Assembly (NCBI RefSeq): GCF_003014475.1 | Contig: NZ_PYGJ01000003.1 | Location: forward strand, 62,001 to 126,000 | Direction: 5' to 3' | DNA: 64,000 bases | Source: Shimia abyssi | GTDB lineage: Bacteria > Pseudomonadota > Alphaproteobacteria > Rhodobacterales > Rhodobacteraceae | Shown here: positions 44,513 to 52,057 of the stretch, one piece after another | How the letters are laid out: each line of letters starts with the position of its first letter | Numbering within the stretch: the first letter of the stretch is position 1 | Translations under genes and position numbers: made by a program | The notes under the pieces: model-generated | Database searches by the model: none | Told to the model about the DNA's origin: nothing | What the model saw: the letters and a program-made list of their open reading frames with translations, nothing else

Positions 44513-45331
44513 GTGACCGCGTTTGTTGAAGGGCATCTCTACTCAAGAGTTCGCGACATCCATGAGGTGTTTGGAGGCCAAAGACAGGGTGGTATCTCGA
44601 CACCTGCCGGCCAACCATTTGTTTTCATCTTCACCGGCAAGAGCGGAGCGCAGCACGGTTACCAAGATGGTTGGCGAGACGACGGGGTGTTCCTTTACAC
44701 AGGTGAAGGTCAACGCGGAGACATGACCTTTCGAGCAGGAAATGCAGCTGTCCGAGACCACGACCATTCGGGAAAAGAGTTGCTCATGTTCGAGGCGCTT
44801 GGTCACGGCAAACCGGTAAAATTTGTTGGGCGGTTTGCTTGCCAGTCTTGGGATACGTTTCGCGGTCCTGACAGCGAAGGAAAAGAACGCGAATGCATTC
44901 AGTTTCATTTGGTGCGAGCGGAGACAGCTCTTTCATCCGAAGTGGGTACAGACGCCGGCACAGACACCCTTGAGCCATTGGACGTACTGCGCAAACGTGC
45001 GTTTGAAGCGTCCAAACCTTCGCAGTCGAAGACATGGTCGAACGCACCGCAATCGTACAGGGCTCGAAGCAAGGCAGTGAGAGACTACGTACTCAAGCGC
45101 GCAAACGGAGTATGCGAACTGACAGGAAGAACGGCGCCGTTTCGAACAAGGTCCGGCGAACCGTATTTGGAAGTGCACCATGTACGGCGCCTGTCCGACG
45201 ACGGCCCCGACGATCCTCGATGGTGTGCCGCGATTGACCCGACGGTGCACCGTGAGATCCATTTTGGAGTGCACGGTGAGGCACTCAATGAACAACTCGT
45301 AGAGAAGCTGAAGTTGATCGAGCCGCGGTAG
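44513..45331 (+). CDS. SRA-HNH modification-dependent endonuclease (type IV, ScoMcrA/McrA-like)
   Basis: The product is 272 residues. The N-terminal half carries an SRA-type reader pattern: EVFGGQRQGGISTP, HGYQDGWRDDGVFLYTGEGQ and GDMTFRAGNAAVRDH, as in ScoMcrA-like enzymes that recognise modified cytosine. The C-terminal HNH nuclease has CELTG and YLEVHHVRRLSDDGPDDP with WCAAIDPTVHREIHFG. The usual second zinc cysteine pair (CPNC) is replaced by DPTV, so the zinc site is altered while the nuclease histidines remain. Expected function is cleavage of incoming modified DNA such as phage DNA. The start is GTG 44513. No methyltransferase gene is adjacent, as expected for type IV. It is the best defined cargo of the island. 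Confidence 0.82.
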   Translation: MTAFVEGHLYSRVRDIHEVFGGQRQGGISTPAGQPFVFIFTGKSGAQHGYQDGWRDDGVFLYTGEGQRGDMTFRAGNAAVRDHDHSGKELLMFEALGHGKPVKFVGRFACQSWDTFRGPDSEGKERECIQFHLVRAETALSSEVGTDAGTDTLEPLDVLRKRAFEASKPSQSKTWSNAPQSYRARSKAVRDYVLKRANGVCELTGRTAPFRTRSGEPYLEVHHVRRLSDDGPDDPRWCAAIDPTVHREIHFGVHGEALNEQLVEKLKLIEPR

Positions 45332-45360
45332 TAATGCACCTGGGTCTTCGCGGTTCTCTT

Positions 45361-45783
45361 TCAGGTCTGGTCATCATTCTGTGCAATCCAAAGACCGACT
45401 GCGAGACCAATCGCCATTGCCAAGACGCCGATCAAGTCGGCTGTGAAGCCAACAACCAACCAAGAAAAGACTGCAATCAAAACGCTGGCTCCGCCCCAAA
45501 AGGCGCCGGCGGAGATTGCCGCGATCTGTTTGTTCGCCGCGGGGAAGAAGTACTTTGTAGCAAGTAGCGCAACCGAGCCGGCTACCATGCCTCGCAGCAA
45601 CTCAGGAAACCAGATCAACGCAACTTCGTTGACGAAATCTGGATACCAGGTCGGGCCGGACAGTATGGAGCCGAGAAAGGAAGTGTAGACAATTACGAGC
45701 AGTGCTGCGGGAATGAGCGCTGGAATGACGGCAACTGTTGCGAGGCATGACGCAAGCAGCGTCTGTTTGTGTATTGATGTCAT
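45361..45783 (-). CDS. Hypothetical integral membrane protein
   Basis: The 140-residue product has four predicted helices, for example SCLATVAVIPALIPAALLVIV, LLRGMVAGSVALLATKYFF and LIGVLAMAIGLAVGLWIA. I recognise no family. It is the last of three small same-strand genes in the island and its start overlaps the stop of the preceding one (ATGA). A role as membrane part of a defence or immunity module would be speculation. Confidence 0.6.
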   Translation of the reverse strand: MTSIHKQTLLASCLATVAVIPALIPAALLVIVYTSFLGSILSGPTWYPDFVNEVALIWFPELLRGMVAGSVALLATKYFFPAANKQIAAISAGAFWGGASVLIAVFSWLVVGFTADLIGVLAMAIGLAVGLWIAQNDDQT

Positions 45784-46037
45784 TTGAATTCTCGAGATTT
45801 TGCAGGTGCCGAGTTGTGTTCACTTCGGCATCTGTTCTTCAAAGGATTTTGGGTTGTTGCGGGTATCCGCATGGGGCGAAACTTCTTGAAGATTCGCCGT
45901 TCAACATCATGATCGGTCAGCCAATGGTATCCGGTGAGCTCAGCTGTGGGCTCGACCAAATCCGGGAACTCTCGTAGCATCGGCTCGCAAGTGCGAACCC
46001 AAGTTGCCAGCCAAAGCTCCCTCTTACGCTCGTCCAT
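45780..46037 (-). CDS. Small hypothetical protein, middle gene of island operon
   Basis: The 85-residue product begins MDERKRELWLATWVRTCEPM and contains EFPDLVEPTAELTGYHWLTD; the last 25 residues are basic and less ordered. It has AGGA about 10 bases before the ATG. It lies 15 bases after one small gene and overlaps the next by 4 bases, which supports real translation. No family is recognised. Confidence 0.55.
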   Translation of the reverse strand: MDERKRELWLATWVRTCEPMLREFPDLVEPTAELTGYHWLTDHDVERRIFKKFRPMRIPATTQNPLKNRCRSEHNSAPAKSREFK

Positions 46038-46052
46038 TGCAGCGATTTCCTG

Positions 46053-46340
46053 CTAAGGAGCTTGAACTTCATCGCCCATCAGAGCATCGGCTTCTGGATC
46101 TGCCAAGTACGAGGCCAGCAGCATCGCAACAGTCGCGTTCTCTTGGCTTACTTCGTAGTAGTGGTTGAGAGAGGCGATCGCTGCATACCAATACGATCTG
46201 AGAACGGCCCGCTCATTCGCGGTCAACTCAGTCCAATCTGCTTCCGCCAAGGCTGCATGCTGTTCTGCTGTAATTGGGTGTGTCAGCTTTCTCACGGGCG
46301 TTCCCCGCAAAGCCTGTGTAAAACGCGAAAAAACTCCCAT
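46053..46340 (-). CDS. Small hypothetical protein, first gene of island operon
   Basis: The 95-residue product reads MGVFSRFTQALRGTPVRKLT, then a compact helical part with ANERAVLRSYWYAAIASLNH and ATVAMLLASYLADPEADALM. It is likely soluble. No family is recognised. It heads three tightly spaced minus-strand genes inside the tRNA-Val island, facing the SRA-HNH gene tail-to-tail. Confidence 0.55.
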   Translation of the reverse strand: MGVFSRFTQALRGTPVRKLTHPITAEQHAALAEADWTELTANERAVLRSYWYAAIASLNHYYEVSQENATVAMLLASYLADPEADALMGDEVQAP

Positions 46341-46928
46341 GAATGCAATACTCCAGCACTTGTTGTTTGACTACGCCGTACATCCGGACGGCTCAGCGAG
46401 ATGCGTTTCGCTTGACTGTTCGGCCATTGGGCCATGTATCTCGCACTTCGCTTTCCGCTTGGTGTAGATGTGGCTGTAATTCCTCCTGCATGCTTTCGCG
46501 GATCGGCCAATTTCTTTCGTTTCTGTGCCAACCATGCTCTCCGACGTAAGACAAGATCCGCTCAGGTTGATTTTTTGGGGTACGACCGACATCCCACCGA
46601 CAGGCGCGTTCAACTCATACCGGCGTTTTGCTTTTGGGCGGGGGGGATCGCGCGCAATGGCTGGATACTGCTCGAACAGCAAACCATCTCACGCACCTGA
46701 TGACACTGTCAGTAGTCAGCGACATCGACATGTGTTTGTTCACTCATGGCATGAGTTGCGCTGCAAATCCGCTGCAATTGCTCAGCAAAAAGAGATGCAG
46801 CGCGCATCTTCCACATCTCTGTTCTTGTGTAGCCATACGCATTGTGTGACAATGTAGGCCAATGAAATCATTGGGTATTCTGTGCTCGCTGATTGTAGTG
46901 AAGAATGAACAGTCGTATGGTGGCGTTG
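46341..46928. other. Island right end without a convincing gene
   Basis: No reading frame here has a family resemblance or a plausible ribosome site with extended length. The stretch holds the 18-base repeat at 46759-46776 and probably the promoter of the three small minus-strand genes. It ends at the right attachment repeat. Confidence 0.6.
46759..46776 (+). repeat. 18-base element inside the right island end
   Basis: Exact second copy of CGCTGCA-AATC-CGCTGCA (first at 43746-43763), in the same orientation and 152 bases before the right attachment repeat. Confidence 0.5.
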
Positions 46929-46987
46929 GGTAGAGCGCTTCGTTCACATCGAAGATGTCAGGAGTTCAAATCTCTTATCACCCACCA
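46929..46987 (+). repeat. Right attachment repeat (tRNA-Val 3' fragment)
   Basis: This 59-base perfect copy of the tRNA-Val(CAC) 3' part includes the anticodon arm, T-arm, acceptor 3' strand and CCA. The 5' half of the tRNA is absent, so it is not a functional tRNA. It marks the right junction of the 3.3 kb island. Confidence 0.88.
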
Positions 46988-47016
46988 CTCTACCCCTTTG
47001 GAATCAAATAATAACT

Positions 47017-47360
47017 TTGCAAACAAGGGCTTCTGTCCGTTTCATGGTTACAACTCTGGTTGCAAATGGTGTTCTCACGGCAGGCAAGATTCGCCACTTA
47101 GTGAATCGCAACGGGCGTTATCACGCGCGACTTGTGGTCCCAAAAGATTTGCGTGAAATCATTGGAAGGTCTGAGCTGCGCACCGCTTTGGGTGGCGACT
47201 ACCGACAAGCGTTGAAGAAGCTGCCGGGTGAAGTCGCCAGATTGCAAAATCAGATAGCCACTGCGGAGCGATAAGCCGTCACCGGGAAAGCCATGAACAC
47301 CCCGCCACGCTATCCTTTGTGACCTGATCAGTTGGCCCATAGTCTCACCCTGTCTGATCT
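47017..47360 (+). pseudogene. Decayed tyrosine integrase (DUF6538-type N-terminus)
   Basis: From about 47086 the frame reads KIRHLVNRNGRYHARLVVPK, then DLREIIGRSELRTALGGDYR and ALKKLPGEVARLQNQIATAE, the conserved N-terminus of a large integrase family. It meets a TAA at 47272. The same frame continues with TGKAMNTPPRYPL, a second stop (TGA) and PDQLAHSLTLSDLVEVK, still resembling the family. Two nonsense codons and the absence of a catalytic domain show it is dead. It begins just outside the right attachment repeat, so it belongs to another element that used the same tRNA gene. Confidence 0.75.
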
Positions 47361-47424
47361 GGTCGAAGTCAAGCAAACAGTACATTCTCGCTGTTTCTCT
47401 GCTGCTATCTGGCGGTCATGTAGC

Positions 47425-48195
47425 TCAAGTGTCAAAAAGGCTTAACCCCAGTTTGCCAGTTCGCTCATAGACCAAGCCAATTGCGATAACGGAGAGCACA
47501 CAATATGGACCCAGGCTGGCACTGAACCATGCATTTGGATCTCGGAAACCAGCAAACAGGGCGAAGTTTGAAGCCAGATTGAATGTCAGATGGATCAAAA
47601 CTGCTGGCAGGATTGAGCCGCCCGAAATTGTGTAGGCGCCGCCAATGACAATGGAGTAGCAGATCACATGGCCCGCAAAGAGGGAAATTGCGATCTCTGA
47701 ATGGGGGGACTCGATCATCCAAAGCGGCAAGTGCCAAACGAACCAAATGGCGCCAATCAAAAGGGAAGCCTCTAGCCACCCTATTTCGCGGTTCAGGCGG
47801 TCTTGAAAGAAACCTCTCCAACCCAATTCTTCGCCCAACGGCCCGAGTATCAGATTGAAGGCGATCATTGAGACCAAAAGACCTGTCTCGAGGGGTTGGG
47901 TCTCTTCTGGGGCAAATGGTCGAAGGATCGCCAACAGCAATATTGGCGCGAGCACGAGAAACCAGGCGGCTGGCGGAACCGTTGAGACTCTTACAACGCG
48001 GATGAGAAGGTCCACAAGTTGCCCGTCGCGCAAGCTCAGCACTATGGCTGCCAAAGATGGCCCCCAAACCATTACCAGCCAGACAGGCAGACCCGCTGCG
48101 GTTTCCGGGGACCGGGCGGCGGGGAAAAACAAGATGCAGACAAATCCAGTAAGTGAAATCCCGAATGTTAACATGAGAAACGGAAGATGAGTCAT
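47425..48195 (-). CDS. CPBP-family (CAAX-type) intramembrane metalloprotease
   Basis: The 256-residue product has about seven membrane helices. Protease motifs are GEELGWRGFFQDRL (the EExxxR site), WHLPLWMIES and AVLIHLTFNLASN. These proteins cleave or modify within the membrane and in bacteria are linked to bacteriocin immunity or other maturation roles. The start overlaps the TetR stop by one base, so the two are co-transcribed and the TetR protein probably controls it. It lies beyond the decayed integrase, likely as cargo of an older island. Confidence 0.88.
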   Translation of the reverse strand: MTHLPFLMLTFGISLTGFVCILFFPAARSPETAAGLPVWLVMVWGPSLAAIVLSLRDGQLVDLLIRVVRVSTVPPAAWFLVLAPILLLAILRPFAPEETQPLETGLLVSMIAFNLILGPLGEELGWRGFFQDRLNREIGWLEASLLIGAIWFVWHLPLWMIESPHSEIAISLFAGHVICYSIVIGGAYTISGGSILPAVLIHLTFNLASNFALFAGFRDPNAWFSASLGPYCVLSVIAIGLVYERTGKLGLSLFDT

Positions 48196-48800
48196 TATGA
48201 ATGCGCCTTCGCCTGAAGCTCTTTGATGATCTGATCAAGGCCCGATGGTGCCTTCAGCAGCGGGCACAGAGCACGAAGTGATGTGGCCGCGAAGCTTGCC
48301 GATTCAGACGGCGACCACTCGCCCAAAATCTCGCGTAGGTTGATATGCCCATTAATGATCAGGAAAAGCTCAGCCACGTGATCTGCGTTAACGCCTTCTA
48401 CAACTGATCCAACGAGACGCGTTGCCAGTGGTTGTCTGAGCAATGCTGTAAAGGCCCTTTCAAGTGCAGAAAGATACTCCAACTTTTCGGCAGTAGATTG
48501 GAACGCCGCACGTAAACTTTGACCTTCGTTCAGATGGTTCGAGCCCGCGTATATCAATGCAGAGATAGGTGAGTCGCCATCTGCCAATACTGGGACAAGC
48601 GCCGAAACCTCCTGCATCACAAGCGCATCAAGCACCGCCCGTTTGTTCGAAAAGTGATGGTAAAGTCCGCCGCGCGATATCCCGCATGCTAAGCGGATTT
48701 CCTCCATCTCAGACTCAGCAAACCCGCGCGTTGTGAACAACAGTTGCGCGTGATTTAGGATGTCCAATCGCCGTTCGGATTTTGATAGTCGCGTTCGCAT
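48195..48800 (-). CDS. TetR-family transcriptional regulator
   Basis: The 201-residue product has the TetR N-terminal HTH (ILNHAQLLFTTRGFAESEME, ISRGGLYHHFSNKRAVLDAL) and a variable ligand domain. It is the first gene of a two-gene operon with the CPBP protease and likely autoregulates it in response to a small molecule. The start at 48800 (MRTRLSKSERRLDIL) is normal for the family. Confidence 0.9.
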   Translation of the reverse strand: MRTRLSKSERRLDILNHAQLLFTTRGFAESEMEEIRLACGISRGGLYHHFSNKRAVLDALVMQEVSALVPVLADGDSPISALIYAGSNHLNEGQSLRAAFQSTAEKLEYLSALERAFTALLRQPLATRLVGSVVEGVNADHVAELFLIINGHINLREILGEWSPSESASFAATSLRALCPLLKAPSGLDQIIKELQAKAHS

Positions 48801-49905
48801 AGAACACCACTACCAACACGTGTCGGTAAGTGCAAACACGAAATTGAGACGCGAGGAGAACGCCGAAGTTATCCGCCAGATCGACAGGATTACTGGCCCC
48901 CATAGAGCCATAGAGGCGCAAAAGAGGTCGATCACAAACGATCGAAAAACCCTGAAAGGAATGACAAAAAAGCGCAAAGATCGGAGCCCAAATCGATGAG
49001 AAATCAGTCGAGCATGAGGACCGTCAAATGTCCTTTTTCGGAGCGAAGAAACGTAGCCCCAATGCGCGGGATGAGCGATCTCGGGGAAAGGAAATAGTAT
49101 GGCGATCTCAGATGAGAACAAGCATATCGAATGAAGCTTGGATCCGTCGTTTCTGGACTTCTTGATCAGCTCGCAGCCCCCCCGGAGCTCTTGATAGTAT
49201 GGTTCAGGGACACATCAATGATCGTGAAAAATATGCCTAATACGAGCTGGGCAAGGCAGACGCGGCATCCTTGCCTTCAACTATCGACGCTCACTCGGAT
49301 TCAAGCCAGAATGGAAAAGAGCGGAATGCTGCCCCTTAACAAAATGCCGATCCCCAACGTGGGATAGAAAGATGGAAATCCTTCACTTCGAAAAAGCGTG
49401 TCGCTTTCGTTCGCACAGTCATGCAAAGCAATGGCTCTGGCGTCGATTGGCTGTCGAATTTGATCGGGCGCTCTGAACCCCTGCTGGCTATGACGCGGTT
49501 CAACACTCGGCCAAAATCTTGCCGCCAAAACCGGCCAGCACAATGACACTCGGAAAAACTGCTGCGTGGATCAGAGCCACGCCGAATCAGCATCATGCAA
49601 TTGGGCGAAATCAGGTCAAACCCAAAACACTAGGCCGTATTGCTAATGTTTGGTTCAAACCACTATGACGCAGGTTTTCAAACGGATGGCGAACGCATTA
49701 ATTGGGGTGTGGATGACGTACGTAAGTTGGTCCGCATTGAGGGCAGTTACACGGTTGCAAATTGGCCTTTAAATTATTGATTTTATTGCTTTATGGAAGG
49801 GCTCAAACATCTCATTACCCAACAGAGTTTTCCAAGTGCGTCCCATTTTGGGCGTGCTCTTTGTTGGGGTGGCCGGTTGTTGGGGTGGCCGGGGCGCGGT
49901 CGGGA
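48801..49905. other. Low-information stretch, probably decayed mobile DNA
   Basis: I find no intact gene in these 1.1 kb. Around 49370-49545 (minus strand) two frames together resemble an IS3-type transposase piece. At 49861-49892 the 16-base unit TTGTTGGGGTGGCCGG occurs twice in tandem. The stretch looks like a graveyard between the island genes and the GlxA-type regulator. Confidence 0.55.
49370..49545 (-). pseudogene. Possible IS3-family transposase fragment
   Basis: One frame reads DFGRVLNRVIASRGSERPIKFD, resembling the RVL-x-RI-x-ERG-x-P-x-x-I-x-x-D region of IS3-type integrase domains. A neighbouring frame reads ALHDCANESDTLF with a following RSEGFPS, resembling the next conserved block ALxxWAxxxxVxLxFSRPGKPT. 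This would need at least one frameshift. The match is short and could be chance. Confidence 0.25.
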
Positions 49906-50907
49906 TTAGACCTGACCTGTTGAGAACTTGTGGGGCGATATACCAAAGCGTTCGCGGAAGCGTTTGGAGAAGTTACCCGCGCTTTCATAACCGCAGGCTA
50001 CGGCCACATCGATGACGGGCATATCGGTTTCTGCCAACAGGATTCGCGCGCGGTAAAGGCGCAGATCCTGAAGAAAACGGCGCGGTGTGGTGTTGAGATG
50101 AGTGCGAAACAAACGCTCGATCTGGCGGCGGGACACGCCGAGCGTATCGGTAAGCTCGTCCAGATCGATGTCTTCTTCGAGGTTGGTTTCAAAGTGGTGA
50201 ATGATACTGAGCAGTTTTTCGTTGCGTGTGCCCAGCGTGGCGGAGGTGGAGCTTTGCTGGCGTTCTGTTTCAGACCGCTGCACAGAGTGTAGGCACATAT
50301 TGAGAATCGCGCGGGCCAGTTCACCACCGTGCCGTTCAAATATCAGCTTGATGAACAGATCAGTTGCCGCAGACCCGCCTCCGCAGGTCATGATCCGCTC
50401 ATCAATGGCGTAAAGCTGCTCGACCGGGGTGAGATCAGGGAAATGCTGGCGGAAGGGGGGGATGTTCTCCCAATGGAGTGTGAACGTTCGCCCAGACAGA
50501 ATTCCGGCGCGGGCGAGGGTATATGCGCCTGTGCACAGCCCGCCAACGGTGCGCCCGGTGCGCCATTGCAGGCGAATCCAATCGGCCGTTTTTTGACCCG
50601 AGTTCAGTTCGGGTTCGACACCTGAGCAAACAAATATTCGGGCGTTAGGAGGTGTCTCTCCCAGTGGGCTGTCGATGCCGATTTCAATCCCGTTCGAACA
50701 GCGCACATTGGCACCGGTTTCGGAGACGGTTGTCCAGCTATAGAGAGTTTGCCCGGTAAGCTGATTTGCCATGCGCAGAGGTTCGATCGCAGAGGTGAAC
50801 GCCAGCATGGATAGATTGTGTTGTAGGGCAAAAACAATTGGTTCAACCGAATCGACACTGGGAATCGGCACGTGGGCGACGCCTTTGGGGACGATAGGAA
50901 TTACCAT
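49906..50907 (-). CDS. GlxA-type AraC-family transcriptional regulator
   Basis: The 333-residue product has an N-terminal DJ-1/PfpI-like amidotransferase domain (IFVCSGVEPELNSGQKTADW, VGGLCTGAYTLARAGIL) and a C-terminal AraC DNA-binding domain (DLDELTDTLGVSRRQIERLF, VIDVAVACGYESAGNFSKRF). It resembles GbdR-like regulators of glycine betaine and related quaternary amine catabolism, with the intermediate segment ILNMCLHSVQRSETERQQ. No catabolic gene is adjacent to test this. The start at 50907 gives MVIPIVPKGVAHVPIPSVDS. Confidence 0.9.
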   Translation of the reverse strand: MVIPIVPKGVAHVPIPSVDSVEPIVFALQHNLSMLAFTSAIEPLRMANQLTGQTLYSWTTVSETGANVRCSNGIEIGIDSPLGETPPNARIFVCSGVEPELNSGQKTADWIRLQWRTGRTVGGLCTGAYTLARAGILSGRTFTLHWENIPPFRQHFPDLTPVEQLYAIDERIMTCGGGSAATDLFIKLIFERHGGELARAILNMCLHSVQRSETERQQSSTSATLGTRNEKLLSIIHHFETNLEEDIDLDELTDTLGVSRRQIERLFRTHLNTTPRRFLQDLRLYRARILLAETDMPVIDVAVACGYESAGNFSKRFRERFGISPHKFSTGQV

Positions 50908-51025
50908 GATGCACGCGTATCCATTGTGGAACTAAGGGCAAAAGAATAGCGAATGAAAAAACCTGCGCAAGCGGTGCAAAAAGCTATTGCACGCCCTGCG
51001 GCAAGACGCTATTTGCTGCCCCAAC

Positions 51026-51101
<76 letters not shown>

Positions 51102-51258
51102 TTTCCCCCGTTAAACGAGATAGCATGTCACGTATAATCTTGTACGCGTTCGACCTTGCAACACAGGCGTATCTATCAATGTGCTTGCCGTTATTAGCGC
51201 AAAAAGAAATGGCGACGCAAAGCGCCGCCATTGCAGAATTCTCGGTTGATCCGGTGGA

Positions 51259-51444
51259 TCAGGAAGCAGGTGCGCAGGCGACCGAACCAGTTTCGGTGGT
51301 GACCAGTGCGTACCCAACATCGCAGCTTGCGTTGCCGGCTTTGTCAAAGTTCGGCTGCAGGTAAATTGGCGCAGGCTCTTCCTGTTGCGCGCACGCAGCA
51401 AGAGTTACACCAGCGATGCACAGAGCAGCATAGATTGGTTTCAT
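51259..51444 (-). CDS. Small lipoprotein
   Basis: The 61-residue product has a lipoprotein signal: MKPIYAALCIAGVTLAACAQ, with lipobox TLAAC. The mature 44 residues contain two further cysteines (NASCDVGYALV and SVACAPAS), which could pair in the periplasm. The family is not recognised. It lies between tRNA genes, transcribed leftward. CGAGGATTTGCTGTC precedes the ATG. Confidence 0.7.
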   Translation of the reverse strand: MKPIYAALCIAGVTLAACAQQEEPAPIYLQPNFDKAGNASCDVGYALVTTETGSVACAPAS

Positions 51445-51656
51445 GACAGCAAATCCTCGTTCGAAAAAATTGTTTTGCCATCACATTTGATCACACTTTT
51501 TTGCATATGCAAAGAGGGGTGTTCCCTACGTCATCCCGGAAGTGGAAAATTGCGAAATTTTCTTTGATCTGTCGGCTTATATCCGCTTGACGTGCCTGAT
51601 AGCTCGGCATAAACCACGGCTCACGCTGACGGACGTTGTTCGACAGCAGGCAGCGG

Positions 51657-51733
51657 GCGGTTGTAGCTCAGTTGGTTAGAGTACCGGCCTGTCACGCCGG
51701 GGGTCGCGGGTTCGAGCCCCGTCAACCGCGCCA
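51657..51733 (+). tRNA. tRNA-Asp(GTC), copy 1
   Basis: Cloverleaf with acceptor GCGGTTG/CAACCGC, anticodon stem CCGGC/GCCGG, loop CTGTCAC (anticodon GTC), T-arm CGGGTTCGAGCCCCG and CCA. It is identical over all 77 bases to the copy at 51818. Confidence 0.96.
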
Positions 51734-51817
51734 TAGCTGCCAATCCCCGGTCCGGGGACCGCAAGGAAACGGATCACGCCGAAAGGCACCAGAAAGAGAT
51801 GTCGAAAGACATGATGC

Positions 51818-51894
51818 GCGGTTGTAGCTCAGTTGGTTAGAGTACCGGCCTGTCACGCCGGGGGTCGCGGGTTCGAGCCCCGTCAACCGCGCCA
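51818..51894 (+). tRNA. tRNA-Asp(GTC), copy 2
   Basis: Exact duplicate of the tRNA-Asp 161 bases upstream. The flanking DNA differs, so only the tRNA has been kept identical. GUC-anticodon tRNA-Asp is a queuosine substrate of Tgt, encoded at 38208. Confidence 0.96.
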
Positions 51895-52057
51895 CTTTCT
51901 CCTCACTTGATCTTTGAAGCAGGCGAAAAAGTGGCGTTTTGGGGCGCTGGTTTTGGGCCGACTGTCTTTGGATTGTCACCCTGGGGTCAATTTTAGGGCC
52001 GTTTTTACACATATGCCGGACTTTGGATCGCAGTGATTCCGTTGTTTGGGGCCTAGT

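Noticed and set aside
46929-46987. A second tRNA-Val gene
   Set aside because: Only the 3' 59 bases are present; the 5' acceptor strand and most of the D-arm are missing, so it is an attachment repeat.
51657-51894. Island attachment site at the duplicated tRNA-Asp
   Set aside because: Both copies are complete genes, only 84 bases lie between them and no integrase is near, so this is a simple tandem duplication.
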